The position numbers and the translations under genes are program-made. DNA of 64,000 nucleotides from Pseudomonas entomophila. Lineage in GTDB: Bacteria; Pseudomonadota; Gammaproteobacteria; Pseudomonadales; Pseudomonadaceae. Of this stretch, positions 39,107 through 48,308 are shown piece after piece. The notes below the pieces were generated by a model. It had not been told where the DNA came from. It was given only the letters and a program-made list of their open reading frames with translations, and ran no database searches. The DNA is taken from positions 1 to 64,000 of the forward strand of contig NZ_JARGCS010000032.1 of assembly GCF_029193575.1 (NCBI RefSeq), given 5' to 3'. Within the stretch, counting starts at the first letter, position 1. Each line of letters begins with the position of its first letter.

Positions 39107-39682
39107 GTGGACCCTGTTTCTCCCAGCCAAGCCCCTATGACCTCGAATGACCTGAGCGATATCACCCGAGGCCTGCAGGAAGCCGCCGCCGCCACCAATA
39201 CCTTGATCGCGCAGCAATACATCAAGCTCTTCGACCAATTCTTCGACTACAACCCCCATGCACTCGGCACGCCGATGAAAGCCAAGATGGTGGAGGTGGC
39301 CCTGGGTGAGCAACACACCTTGCAAGTACCCTTGATCGCCTTGGTCAACCCTCGAGGGTTGGCGCTGGAACGCATGCAGGTCGACCTGTCGGTGCGGATC
39401 AACGGCATCGACACCCGCGCGGCACTGGAGCAGGCCCGAACTGACGCACCAGGTGCGCGTTTCCAGGTGACCGTGGGAAGCAATGGTCGCCGGGGCGACA
39501 ATCGCGACCCTGACGAGGTACAGATCCGCATGCAATTCCAGGCCAGCGAGCCCCCCGAGGCGATCAATCGCCTGATCGAGGAATACACCAACCTCATCCT
39601 CCCCCAGCGTACCGCCACAGCCCCCAACACCCCGCCGAACGGAGAACGCAACGAGTTCATCGACGCTGCGACGGTTCGTTGA
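39107..39682 (+). CDS. DUF2589 family protein (2)
   Basis: A 191-residue relative of the upstream DUF2589 protein. A helical N-terminus (DLSDITRGLQEAAAATNTLIAQQYIKLFDQFF) is followed by the family's beta region (VEVALGEQHTLQVPLIALVNPRGLALERMQVDLSVRI, VQIRMQFQASEPPEAINRLIEEYTN). The GTG at 39107 is chosen for the GAGGAG ribosome site 9 bases upstream; the ATG at 39137 is the alternative. Both DUF2589 proteins keep a C-terminal EPPEA helix, so they probably descend from one gene and could form hetero-oligomers (inference). Confidence 0.75.
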   Translation: MDPVSPSQAPMTSNDLSDITRGLQEAAAATNTLIAQQYIKLFDQFFDYNPHALGTPMKAKMVEVALGEQHTLQVPLIALVNPRGLALERMQVDLSVRINGIDTRAALEQARTDAPGARFQVTVGSNGRRGDNRDPDEVQIRMQFQASEPPEAINRLIEEYTNLILPQRTATAPNTPPNGERNEFIDAATVR

Positions 39683-39693
39683 ACCGTCGCAGC
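39665..39693. terminator. Perfect 13-bp hairpin between convergent genes
   Basis: GCTGCGACGGTTC and GAACCGTCGCAGC form a perfect stem with a GTT loop. It overlaps the last codons of the second DUF2589 gene and ends 5 bases before the tamB stop, so it probably serves both strands. Confidence 0.75.
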
Positions 39694-39697
39694 CACT

Positions 39698-42600
39698 TCA
39701 GAAATCACGTTTGTAGAAGATGTCCAACGAGCTGGCCAGCCCGCTAGCCGCCTCCAGGTAGACCTTCTTGCTCAGTTTGTAGCGCAAGGCGATGGTATTG
39801 GCCGGCTCGAATACCCCAACACCGTACCGTAAGCTCAGGCGCTCGGTCAGGTTGCCGCTGGCGACCACGCTGGTGGTGTTGCCAGAGCCCTCGGTGTCCA
39901 GCTGGAAGTCATCGATACCCAGGCTCGACGCCAGGCTGCCGGTGATCCCCGCGCTACCGGCCAGGCCAAGGCCCAGCGCGGCCTCGGCGAGCATGTTGTT
40001 GTCTTCGCCCGAGGTGCCCAGCGGACGCCCCAACACCAGGTACGACAGCGCCTGCTCCTGGCTCATGGCAGGCTCGGAGAACACCTTGGTGGTCGGCTGC
40101 TCGGCACTGCCGCTCAGACGGATGCCAGCGATCACGTCGTCGACCTGGCGGATCGCCTCGATGTCCAGGTAGGGCTGGTCGATGGGGCCGGCGAACAGCA
40201 GGCGTGCGCGACGGATGGTGAGGCGCTGGCCATAAGCGCGGTAGCGGCCGTCGGCCAGGCTCAGTTCACCGCGGGTGTCGAGGTTGTCGCCAATGTGCAC
40301 GTGACCGAGCAGGTTGGCGGTCAGGCCGAAGCCGCTGAATGACAGTTTGTCGCGCCCCACCTCGACGTCGATGTCCATGGCGATCGCCATGGGCGCCTTG
40401 CCCTCCTCGGTCTGGTGGCCGACGATCACCGTGTCGTCGGAGACCTTGACCGTCGACGGCGGCAACTCGCGCACGGTGATCTTGCCCTTGGGCACCTGAA
40501 CCTTGCCGGTCACCGCCAACTGCTCGTTGACCAGTCGGATGTTCAGGTCCGGTGCCACCTCCAGTGCGGCATAGGGCTCGACACTGACCGGCAATTGCTG
40601 GCCTTGCAGACGCAGGTCCATGCCCAGCACCTGGCCCCAGGTCAAGTTGCCCGACAATTGCCCGCGCCCCGCGTCGCCACTGCGCCAGTCGCCGTTGAGT
40701 TGCACCTGCTCGCCGGCGATTAACGCCCGCAACGACAGCTCTTCAAGGCTCACCGGCAACTCCGCGCCGCTCACGTGGCCGCCGCTGAGCACCAGGTCGC
40801 CATTGACCTGCGGTGCCAGCAGAGTGCCGGACAAGCGCCCACTGCCATTGAGCTGACCGGCCAGGCGCTCGACCATCGGCACGAAAGGCCGAGCGACCGA
40901 CACGTCCAGCCCGCTCAGGCGGAAGTCGCCGGACAACGGCTTGTCGCGGCCCAGCGGGTCGATGCGTGCAGAGAGGTTCAATTCACCCAGGCGCTCGCCA
41001 CGGAAGGTCAGACGGGTATCGACCTGGCGTGGCGCCAGGGTGCTGTCCAGGCGCAAGGCCTGGTAGGGAAAGTCGACCCAGCGCTCGTTGTCGCGCACCC
41101 GAAGTGTGCCGCCACTGGCGTCGACACTGATGCTGCCCTTGGGCCCACTGGCGGGAATGTCCAGGTTGATGTCGGCATTGAGCAGGCCCTGCCAGGCGAA
41201 GTCCTTCGGCAGCCATTGCGCGAGGCTGTCCAGCGGGAATTGTTTGAGGTGATAGCGCAGGCGCGGGTCTGGGGCCAAGCGCTGGTCGTCGCCGCACAGG
41301 CTGGCCTGCCCGGAACGCCAGCAGTGGGCGCCGAAGTCCAGCTGGCCGTTGGCCAGGCGCTGCAGACGCGCCGGAGCCTGCAACTGCCAGTCCTGGCCCC
41401 CGGCCTGGACCCGCCCGCTGGCCAGGCGGCCACGCCAATCACCCTTGGCCAGGGTACCGTCCATCGCCAGGTCCAACTTGAGCTGCGGGCCGTCGAGGGC
41501 GAGGCTCAGCGCCTGCTGACGGATATCGCCCTTGCCGCTGGCGTCCAGCGTGCCCAGTGCGGTTTCGCCCAGGCGGATGTTACCGACCTTGAGGGTAACC
41601 AACCCCCGTTGTGCGCTGTCCAGGCGAGCATCGAGGTCCAGGCGCTGAACACGGTTGTCGGCCTGGGCCAACTGTTGGCCTTGCAGGGTCAGCGTGCCTT
41701 GCGGTGCGCCAAGGGTGCCGGCCAGGTCGAGACGGCCCTTCACCTGGCCCTGCAGGCGCGGCCAGAGCTGGCCCAGGCGCGGCAGGTCGAGGTCGATGCG
41801 CCCGGCCAGGCGCTGTTGCAGGCTGGCGCTGCCGTTGATGCGGTTGTCGCCCAGTTGCACCGCCAGGCTACCGAGGGTCCAGGCTTCGCCCGCACCGCTG
41901 GCCTCGGCCTTGAGCAGGGCCGGCTGGCCGCGCAGGCGGCCCTTGAGGTCGAGCAACGCCTGCAATTTCAGGTGGCCGTCTTTCATCTCGCCCTGGCTGC
42001 GCAGCGGCCCGGCGAGGGTGCCGGGCAGCTCCGCCAGCCAGTAGGCAGGGTCCAGCGCCGACAGTTGCAGGTCGACGTCCCAGGCCAGGGTGTCGGCGAA
42101 GCGCACGGCGACGCTGCCAGCGGCCTTGCCCTGCCCCGCGCTCAGGGCAAGCTGTGGAAGGCGCACCTGGGCCAGGTCGCCGTCGAACGGGCTGGTGAGG
42201 TTGAAGGCGCCCGCAGGCCCGTCCAGGTCGCCGTTGAAGCTGCCTTGGTAGGCGCCGTCGCGGTACTGCACTTGGGCGGTGAGGCGTTTGAGAGTGACTT
42301 GCGGGGCCTGCTCCAGCGGATACAGGCGCAGCCAGGGAAAGTCCAGCCATTCGACCTGCGCCTCGGCGCTCAGACCTTGCTGCCAGTCGGCACTGGCCTG
42401 CAATTTGACTCGCTGGGTGTCGCTGGCACTGAGGTCCAGGGCATCGAGCCGCGCGCCCTTGGCATCGACCTTCCCGTCAAGGGCCAGGGCGATCGGCCCC
42501 TGCTCGGCCGGCAAGCTGGCCGCGCCCTTGAGTTGGTAACCCTTGAGCAGGTCGCCCTGGGCGGTAAGCTCGAGTTGCTGCAGTTGCAAGGTGTCGGGCA

Positions 42601-43372
42601 ACGCCGCGGAGGCTTGGAAGGCGTCGGCGCGGACTTGGAGCGTGGCTGGCAGATGCTCGGCCAGCGCCTGCAACTCGCCGTTGATGCGCGCGTCGAGGTA
42701 GCCGCTGCTGGTGGCGTCGAGGGCCAGGGTCTTTTGCAGGTCGCCCTTGGCGGTCAGCACCAGTTGCCAGGGTTTGCCGTCAACCGCTGGCAGTTGCAGA
42801 CTGGCATCGGCCGTCAACGGCCAAGCGCCCTGGGGCATCAGCGTGCCTTGCAGGGTCAGTTGCAAGTCATCACGCCGCAGGTGCAGGGCGTCGATGCGCA
42901 GGCCCTGGGCGGTCCAGTGCGCCGCCAGTTGCAGGTCACCGAGCAGATCGCTGTCGTCCAGGCGCAACTGGCCGACCTTCACCTCGCCCAGCTCGATGGC
43001 CAGCGGCAGGTTCAACGTCGGCAGTTGCAGGGGGCCGTCGCCCGGCTCGGCCTGCGAAGGGGCGAAAGCCATGTCGATGCGTTCGGCGTGCAGGCGGCCG
43101 ATGCACAGGGTGGCGCGCAGCAGGCAGGCAGGCGTCCAGTCGAGCAGCGGCGCCTGGACCTCGACGCGGTTGCCCTCCTGCGCCCACGACAGTCGGCTGG
43201 CCTGCCACTGCCCGCCAAGGCGGCCCTGGAAGTCTTCGACCTCGAGCCCGGGCACCCACCCCAGGGCCCAGCGGCTGCCCGCTTGGGTGCCAAGCACCAG
43301 GCCCAGGGCGAGGGTCACCAGCAGCACCAATGCCAGCAGCGTCCACAACAGCGATTTGAGCACACGCATCAC
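39698..43372 (-). CDS. tamB: Translocation and assembly module protein TamB
   Basis: A 1224-residue envelope-spanning protein. An N-terminal membrane anchor lies at about residues 7-28 (LLWTLLALVLLVTLALGLVLG). A very long repetitive beta region follows, consisting of AsmA-like repeats forming a lipid-conducting groove in known structures. The C-terminal DUF490 domain has VPKGKITVRELPPSTVKVSDD, RGELSLADGRYRAYGQ and the terminal SLRYGVGVFEPANTIALRY. With TamA it assembles outer-membrane proteins or moves phospholipids. It overlaps tamA by four bases (ATGA). Confidence 0.95.
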   Translation of the reverse strand: MMRVLKSLLWTLLALVLLVTLALGLVLGTQAGSRWALGWVPGLEVEDFQGRLGGQWQASRLSWAQEGNRVEVQAPLLDWTPACLLRATLCIGRLHAERIDMAFAPSQAEPGDGPLQLPTLNLPLAIELGEVKVGQLRLDDSDLLGDLQLAAHWTAQGLRIDALHLRRDDLQLTLQGTLMPQGAWPLTADASLQLPAVDGKPWQLVLTAKGDLQKTLALDATSSGYLDARINGELQALAEHLPATLQVRADAFQASAALPDTLQLQQLELTAQGDLLKGYQLKGAASLPAEQGPIALALDGKVDAKGARLDALDLSASDTQRVKLQASADWQQGLSAEAQVEWLDFPWLRLYPLEQAPQVTLKRLTAQVQYRDGAYQGSFNGDLDGPAGAFNLTSPFDGDLAQVRLPQLALSAGQGKAAGSVAVRFADTLAWDVDLQLSALDPAYWLAELPGTLAGPLRSQGEMKDGHLKLQALLDLKGRLRGQPALLKAEASGAGEAWTLGSLAVQLGDNRINGSASLQQRLAGRIDLDLPRLGQLWPRLQGQVKGRLDLAGTLGAPQGTLTLQGQQLAQADNRVQRLDLDARLDSAQRGLVTLKVGNIRLGETALGTLDASGKGDIRQQALSLALDGPQLKLDLAMDGTLAKGDWRGRLASGRVQAGGQDWQLQAPARLQRLANGQLDFGAHCWRSGQASLCGDDQRLAPDPRLRYHLKQFPLDSLAQWLPKDFAWQGLLNADINLDIPASGPKGSISVDASGGTLRVRDNERWVDFPYQALRLDSTLAPRQVDTRLTFRGERLGELNLSARIDPLGRDKPLSGDFRLSGLDVSVARPFVPMVERLAGQLNGSGRLSGTLLAPQVNGDLVLSGGHVSGAELPVSLEELSLRALIAGEQVQLNGDWRSGDAGRGQLSGNLTWGQVLGMDLRLQGQQLPVSVEPYAALEVAPDLNIRLVNEQLAVTGKVQVPKGKITVRELPPSTVKVSDDTVIVGHQTEEGKAPMAIAMDIDVEVGRDKLSFSGFGLTANLLGHVHIGDNLDTRGELSLADGRYRAYGQRLTIRRARLLFAGPIDQPYLDIEAIRQVDDVIAGIRLSGSAEQPTTKVFSEPAMSQEQALSYLVLGRPLGTSGEDNNMLAEAALGLGLAGSAGITGSLASSLGIDDFQLDTEGSGNTTSVVASGNLTERLSLRYGVGVFEPANTIALRYKLSKKVYLEAASGLASSLDIFYKRDF

Positions 43373-45111
43373 AGTTCCGGCCCCATGGAGAAGTGCAGTC
43401 GCAAGCCGCCGTCGTCATCCAGCGCCCGCGCCAGGTCCAGGCGCAGCGGGCCGACCGGAGAAACCCAGCGCACGCCGATGCCGACACCGGTCTTGAGGCT
43501 GGGCAGTTCCAGCGAATTGAACGAGTTGCCCTGGTCGATGAAGGTCGCCACGCGCCATTTCTCCGTGAGCGAATATTGGTACTCGGCGCTGCCCGCCACC
43601 AGGTAGCGGCCACCGATGCGGTCGCCGTCGCTGTTCTTCGGCGACAGGGTCTGGTAGTCGTAGCCGCGCACGCTCTGGTCGCCACCGGCGAAGAAGCGCA
43701 GTGACGGCGGGATGTTGTTCTTGTAGCCATTGGTGGCACTGCCGCCGAATTGCAGGCGACCGAGGAAGCGGTGGTTCTGGCCGAGAGTGGTCAGCCCCTT
43801 GAGCAGCACGTTGCCGTGCACCAGGTTGGTGTCGGAAACCAGCCCTTGCTTGGCCACCTGCAGGTCGAACTGCAAGCGGTAGCCGTTGTGCGGGTCGATG
43901 CGGTTGTCGCTGCGCAGGTAGGCGAAGCTGATGCCAGGCATCAGCAGGTTGCTCAGGCCAGAGTCGTCGCCCAGACGGTATTCCTCGCGCTGGTACTTCA
44001 GCGAAATCACCCGTTGCCAGCCACTGGGCAGCTTGCTGTGCCACTCAGGCCCGACCGTGAGCAGCTTGCTCAAGGTATCGGTGCCCGCAATCTCCTCGTT
44101 CTGGTAACCGCCGGCAAAGCGCAGCTTGTCGGTCAAGGGCGGATCGAGCGGGATGTCGTAGAACAGCCCGACGTTCTGTCGGGGTGCGGAGAGTTCGGTT
44201 TCCCAGCCATAGCTGTGGCCTTGCGGGTTCACCCAGTGGCGCGTCCAGTTGGCCTTGCCGCGTGGGCCGACGTCGGTCGAGAAGCCCAGGCCCAGGCCCA
44301 GGGTGCGTGGTTTGCGGATGTCGAGGCGGACATCCACCGGCACTACTTCAGCAACCGCCGCGGTAGGCGCAGCATCCACGCGCACACCTTCGAAGTAGCC
44401 GCTCGATTGCAGGTCGTTGTTCAGCTCGGCGATCAGTTCCGAGTCGTAGGGCGTGCCGGGCTTGAAACCGACCATGCGTTGCAGCAGGTCGTCGTCCAGG
44501 GGCGTGTCGCCGCCGAAGGTGACCTTGCCCAGCCGGTAGCGCGGGCCGCTTTGATAGACCAGTTCGATGTCCGCCACCCCGGCCTGGGGGTCGACCGCCA
44601 GGCGCTGGCGGGTGAAGCGACCGTTGAAGAAGCCATAGCGCGAGGCCTGGTTCTGGATCAGCCGCTTGGCGTCCTCGTAGACCCCGTGGTTGAGTTGCTC
44701 GCCGGCGCGCAACGCACGGCTGTCGGGGATTCGAAAGGCCTTCATCTCGCTGGCCGGGCCCTCGATGCGCACGGTCACGTTGCGCAGCCGCACCGGCTCG
44801 CCGGGGTCGACACGCAAGAGCAACTGCGCGGGCCGCTCGGCCTTGCCTGGCGCCTTGACCTCGCTGTCGATCTGCGCCTGGTAATAGCCCAGAGCCTGGG
44901 CAGCCTTGCGCGCCTGCTCCTCGGCACCACGGCTGAAACGCAACAAGGCCTCCTCGTCGCGGTCGCCGAGGCTGCCGATGTAGCCTTCGATATTGGCCTG
45001 CAATGCCTTGTTGGCCGGTTTCACCCGCACCAACAGCTCACTCTGGCCCCATGCTGCACAACTGGCGGCCCAGAAGACCAGGCCCCAGGTAAGTCTTCCT
45101 GAATACGTCAT
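43369..45111 (-). CDS. tamA: Translocation and assembly module protein TamA (Omp85 family)
   Basis: A 580-residue outer-membrane protein with a signal peptide (LTWGLVFWAASCAAWG before QSEL), three POTRA domains up to about residue 270 and a 16-strand beta-barrel. The barrel has the Omp85 lid motif RFFAGGDQSVRGYDYQ and a C-terminal strand RLHFSMGPEL. It starts at the ATG at 45111 (AGGA 8 bases upstream); an ATG three codons earlier is possible. Translationally coupled to tamB. Confidence 0.95.
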   Translation of the reverse strand: MTYSGRLTWGLVFWAASCAAWGQSELLVRVKPANKALQANIEGYIGSLGDRDEEALLRFSRGAEEQARKAAQALGYYQAQIDSEVKAPGKAERPAQLLLRVDPGEPVRLRNVTVRIEGPASEMKAFRIPDSRALRAGEQLNHGVYEDAKRLIQNQASRYGFFNGRFTRQRLAVDPQAGVADIELVYQSGPRYRLGKVTFGGDTPLDDDLLQRMVGFKPGTPYDSELIAELNNDLQSSGYFEGVRVDAAPTAAVAEVVPVDVRLDIRKPRTLGLGLGFSTDVGPRGKANWTRHWVNPQGHSYGWETELSAPRQNVGLFYDIPLDPPLTDKLRFAGGYQNEEIAGTDTLSKLLTVGPEWHSKLPSGWQRVISLKYQREEYRLGDDSGLSNLLMPGISFAYLRSDNRIDPHNGYRLQFDLQVAKQGLVSDTNLVHGNVLLKGLTTLGQNHRFLGRLQFGGSATNGYKNNIPPSLRFFAGGDQSVRGYDYQTLSPKNSDGDRIGGRYLVAGSAEYQYSLTEKWRVATFIDQGNSFNSLELPSLKTGVGIGVRWVSPVGPLRLDLARALDDDGGLRLHFSMGPEL

Positions 45112-45163
45112 GCGCGGCATCCTACCAGAGCCGACGCACGGAAGCCGAGGCCGGAGGGCAGGA

Positions 45164-45814
45164 TCAGACTTGGACGACGCCCGACGACACCGGGTTGGGA
45201 TGGAAAAACACTTTCTCCAGGATCGGCCCCACCGCGATCTCGCCGATTTCCTGATACCCCTGGCGCTGGTAGAACGCCAGGTAATGGGAGTTACCGGTGT
45301 CCAGCACCACCCCTTGGGTATTGGGGTCTTCCGCGCACCATTCGTGCACAGCCTGTAGCAGTTGCTCACCGTATCGCTGACCCTGGAACTGCGGGTGCAC
45401 ACCCAGCAATGGCAGCACGTGCACCTGCTCGCTGGGCAGGCAAGCGGCCAGGGCAGCCTGGTAGTCGAGGTAACGACGGGTGCAGCGCAGACCGGTGCCG
45501 AGGATCATCCGCAGGCGCCAGGCCCAACTGTCGGCCACGCCCAGGCGGCGCTGCGGCGGCACGATCAGCGCCAGCCCCACCAGGCGGTCGTCGACCAACA
45601 GGCCCAGCGCCGGCAACTGCAAGGCGAAATGCTGGCGTACCCATTCGCGCACCAGCACCCGCAGACGCCGCTCGTAGCCGGGACGCTGGCCCTCGAACAG
45701 GTAGGCGAAGGTGGGTTCGTGGCGGTAGGCGTGATAGAGCAGCGAACGCGCCTCGCGGCCGTAGCCATCGTCGAGCAGCACGACCCGGGCTTGTGCGGCA
45801 GTGGTTTCGGGCAT
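45164..45814 (-). CDS. GNAT-family N-acetyltransferase
   Basis: A 216-residue protein. The acetyl-CoA-binding motif is in [21 protein letters not shown] (about residue 150), followed by [24 protein letters not shown], the typical GNAT end. An N-terminal [15 protein letters not shown] segment is seen in a GNAT subgroup whose substrate is unknown. The start at 45814 has AAGGAGGT 7 bases upstream. It lies 52 bases upstream of tamA on the same strand, so it may be cotranscribed with tamAB. Confidence 0.85.
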   Translation of the reverse strand: MPETTAAQARVVLLDDGYGREARSLLYHAYRHEPTFAYLFEGQRPGYERRLRVLVREWVRQHFALQLPALGLLVDDRLVGLALIVPPQRRLGVADSWAWRLRMILGTGLRCTRRYLDYQAALAACLPSEQVHVLPLLGVHPQFQGQRYGEQLLQAVHEWCAEDPNTQGVVLDTGNSHYLAFYQRQGYQEIGEIAVGPILEKVFFHPNPVSSGVVQV

Positions 45815-45980
45815 TGCGACAGACCTCCTTGGAGTGGGCATACAGTGCCTTGGAGGTGTGCCGCAGGGTTATCGTTCACCTCCCCTTGAGCACGTTAGCA
45901 GTGCACATCGGCGCCCGCCACGCTGGCCGCCATCGCCGATGTCGGCTAGCATCCGAAGCTTTTACCAGGGTTGTCTTTCC

Positions 45981-46793
45981 ATGAAGATCGTCTCGTTCAA
46001 CATCAATGGCCTGCGCGCCCGCCCGCACCAGCTGGCGGCGTTGATCGACAAGCACCAACCGGACGTGATCGGCCTGCAGGAAACCAAGGTCAGCGACGAT
46101 CAGTTCCCGTTGGCCGAGGTGCAGGCACTGGGTTATCACGTGCACTTCCACGGCCAGAAGGGTCATTACGGTGTCGCCCTGCTCTCGCGCCAGGCCCCCT
46201 TGTCGCTGGTCAAAGGTTTCGCCACTGACGAGGAAGACGCCCAGCGCCGCTTCATCTGGGGCGCCTTCGCCGACGCCAATGGCACGCCGGTGACGGTCAT
46301 GAACGGCTACTTCCCCCAAGGCGAAAGCCGCGACCACCCCACCAAGTTCCCGGCCAAGCAACGCTTCTACAGCGACCTGCAGGCGCTGCTCGAAGGGCAG
46401 TTCAGCAACGACCAGCCGCTGGTGGTGATGGGCGACCTGAACATCTCGCCGCAGGACTGCGACATCGGCATTGGCGCGGACAACGCCAAGCGCTGGCTGA
46501 AGACCGGCAAGTGCAGCTTCCTGCCTGAAGAGCGCGAGTGGATGGAGCGCCTGAAGGGCTGGGGCCTGGTGGACAGTTTCCGGCACTTGCACCCGGAGGT
46601 GGCCGACCGCTTCAGCTGGTTCGACTACCGCAGCCGTGGGTTCGAGGATGAGCCCAAGCGGGGGCTGCGCATCGACCTGATCATGGCCTCACAGGGGTTG
46701 CTGCCGCGGGTCAAGGCGGCGGGGGTGGATTATGAATTGCGGGGGATGGAGAAGCCTTCGGACCATGCGCCGATCTGGCTGGAGCTGAACTAA
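45981..46793 (+). CDS. xthA: Exonuclease III (AP endonuclease)
   Basis: A 270-residue member of the exonuclease-endonuclease-phosphatase superfamily for base-excision repair. Active-site segments are [10 protein letters not shown] (Asn), GLQETKV (Glu, Mg2+), [24 protein letters not shown] (Asp/Asn) and the C-terminal [10 protein letters not shown] (Asp-His). Length equals E. coli XthA. Single gene, with a REP pair downstream. Confidence 0.96.
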   Translation: MKIVSFNINGLRARPHQLAALIDKHQPDVIGLQETKVSDDQFPLAEVQALGYHVHFHGQKGHYGVALLSRQAPLSLVKGFATDEEDAQRRFIWGAFADANGTPVTVMNGYFPQGESRDHPTKFPAKQRFYSDLQALLEGQFSNDQPLVVMGDLNISPQDCDIGIGADNAKRWLKTGKCSFLPEEREWMERLKGWGLVDSFRHLHPEVADRFSWFDYRSRGFEDEPKRGLRIDLIMASQGLLPRVKAAGVDYELRGMEKPSDHAPIWLELN

Positions 46794-46806
46794 GGGTGTC
46801 AGCGCC

Positions 46807-46891
46807 GGCCCTATCGCGGGGCGAGCCCGCTCCCACGGGCAGCGCGCCGTTTCCAGTGCCTGTGGCAGCAGGCTTGCCCCGCGATAGGGCC
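46807..46891. repeat. REP pair (inverted)
   Basis: GGCCCTATCGCGGGGCGAGC and the inverted CAGGCTTGCCCCGCGATAGG bracket about 40 bases between the convergent xthA and anti-sigma genes. Confidence 0.85.
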
Positions 46892-46910
46892 ATCGGCGCC
46901 GACCTAACCC

Positions 46911-47660
46911 TTACAGGCTAACTCCCAACGCCCGCCGCACCTGCTCGCCACGCGCATCGTCCGCCGCACTGACCACGGCAAACGCATAGTCGCCATGGGA
47001 CCAGTAGCGCGCTTCCAGCAACCCATCGGTACGCTGCCCATTGGGCATCTCGTAGCGTTCCCCGGGCGAGCGCATGAACAGGCTGATGCGCTGGCCATCG
47101 CCATCCTGGAACACCAGCAACGCCGCCGGGCCGTTCTCGTTGGCCAACAGCCGCGCGCCCACAGGCTTCAAGCCGTAACCGGTCAGGTCCGGCAACTGCC
47201 CGACGCGATTGAAGTGGCGCCCCAGCCAGGCCTGCAACTGCGCCGGGTCGTTGGCCTGAATGTCCAGCGCCGTCGCGTCGGCGAACAGTTTGTGCGCCTG
47301 CACCGCATCCGCCATCGGCAGGTCGCCCGCCACCAGGCTGGTGCCGCGCATCTGCCAGCCGCCCACGCCACCCAGCCCCAGCGCCAGCACCATCACCGCC
47401 GCCGTGGCCCAGCGCTGCTGGCGGCGCTGGCGCAGCCGGCGGCGCAACGGGGCCAGTTCCAGGTCAGGGTTGTGCGGCAGCTCGCCAAACCCGGCCAGGG
47501 CCGCACGCAGGCGCCGGGCATCGTTGCGCCAGGCCTCGATACGCGCCGCCTGCTCCGGGTTGGCCGTCAGCCAGGCCTCGACTTCGGCGCGCCGCGCCGG
47601 CGCCAGGCGGTCGTCGACATAAGCGTGCAGCTCTTGCTCGGTGGGGATCAGGCGTGTCAT
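46911..47660 (-). CDS. Transmembrane anti-sigma factor
   Basis: A 249-residue protein. The N-terminal ~70 residues read like an anti-sigma domain (PTEQELHAYVDDRLAPARRAEVEAWL). One membrane segment follows at about residues 84-101 (AAVMVLALGLGGVGGWQM), then a periplasmic domain of about 145 residues. No zinc HxxxCxxC motif is present. It overlaps the sigma factor gene by four bases. It presumably holds the sigma factor until an envelope or oxidative signal releases it. Confidence 0.88.
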   Translation of the reverse strand: MTRLIPTEQELHAYVDDRLAPARRAEVEAWLTANPEQAARIEAWRNDARRLRAALAGFGELPHNPDLELAPLRRRLRQRRQQRWATAAVMVLALGLGGVGGWQMRGTSLVAGDLPMADAVQAHKLFADATALDIQANDPAQLQAWLGRHFNRVGQLPDLTGYGLKPVGARLLANENGPAALLVFQDGDGQRISLFMRSPGERYEMPNGQRTDGLLEARYWSHGDYAFAVVSAADDARGEQVRRALGVSL

Positions 47661-48178
47661 TTCAGTCTCCGCAAGGCCGGGGTCAGCGGCTTGCCTTCAG
47701 TCAGTTCGCGCAACGCGGCACGGGCGCGCGACAGCCGCGACATCACCGTGCCAATCGGGATTTCCAGGGCCTGGGCGACCTCCTTGTAGCTCAGCCCCTC
47801 GACACTGACCAACAGCAGCAAGGCGCGTTGCTCGCTGGGCAGGCGGGCAAAGGCCTGCAGGTCGGCCTGGGCCAGCACGATGCTCTCGGTCTCCCAGCCC
47901 ATCGGCTCGTCGGCCTCCTGGCCGCGGCCGAACCAGCTCAGCCAGCGGGCATGCAGGCGATCGCGGCGTTTACCGTCGAGGAACAACCGGTAAAGGATGG
48001 TGAACAGCCAAGCCCGCAGGCTTTCCGCCTCGCGCTGCTGGCCACTGCGGGTCAGGGCGCGCTCGACCGTGGCCTGGACCAGGTCGTCGGCGCTGCCCGT
48101 CTCGCGGGTCAGCCATAAGGCGAAGCGGCGCAGGCAGCGCAGCAGCTCTCGCCATTGTTGTTCATCCAGATCGTGCAT
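47657..48178 (-). CDS. ECF-type RNA polymerase sigma factor
   Basis: A 173-residue sigma factor. Region 2 includes LTRETGSADDLVQATVERAL and LRAWLFTILYRLFLDGKRR; region 4 has LPSEQRALLLLVSVEGLSYKEVAQALEIPIGTVMSRLSRARAALRE. It is divergent from the catalase-like/cytochrome b561 operon 130 bases away, the usual target position, and coupled to its anti-sigma gene by ATGA overlap. Confidence 0.93.
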   Translation of the reverse strand: MHDLDEQQWRELLRCLRRFALWLTRETGSADDLVQATVERALTRSGQQREAESLRAWLFTILYRLFLDGKRRDRLHARWLSWFGRGQEADEPMGWETESIVLAQADLQAFARLPSEQRALLLLVSVEGLSYKEVAQALEIPIGTVMSRLSRARAALRELTEGKPLTPALRRLK

Positions 48179-48250
48179 GGTCAGGCCTCGGCCCCATGGG
48201 CAGTCAGTGTAAGGGGCAGACGCGCCGACATGAAACGTATTCCCCAGGCG

Positions 48251-48278
48251 GGAATAAATTTTTCGCCCGTTCGTCGTA
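48251..48278 (+). promoter_or_regulatory. Candidate ECF-type promoter of the catalase operon
   Basis: GGAATAA at 48251-48257 and CGTCGTA at 48272-48278 are 14 bases apart, about 30 bases upstream of the catalase-like start. GGAA-type -35 boxes with CGT-type -10 boxes are characteristic of ECF sigma factors. The assignment was made by eye. Confidence 0.35.
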
Positions 48279-48308
48279 TGGGCTCATTCACCGACGTGGA
48301 CCGTCACC

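Noticed and set aside
37977..39682. A prophage around the Mor-like gene
   Set aside because: No integrase, terminase, capsid, tail or lysis gene and no att-like direct repeats were seen; housekeeping genes lie on both sides.
40775..43606. A 943-codon open frame antisense to tamB
   Set aside because: It mirrors the codon pattern of tamB on the other strand, is biased in Gln, Ala and Val, and tamB itself is unmistakable.
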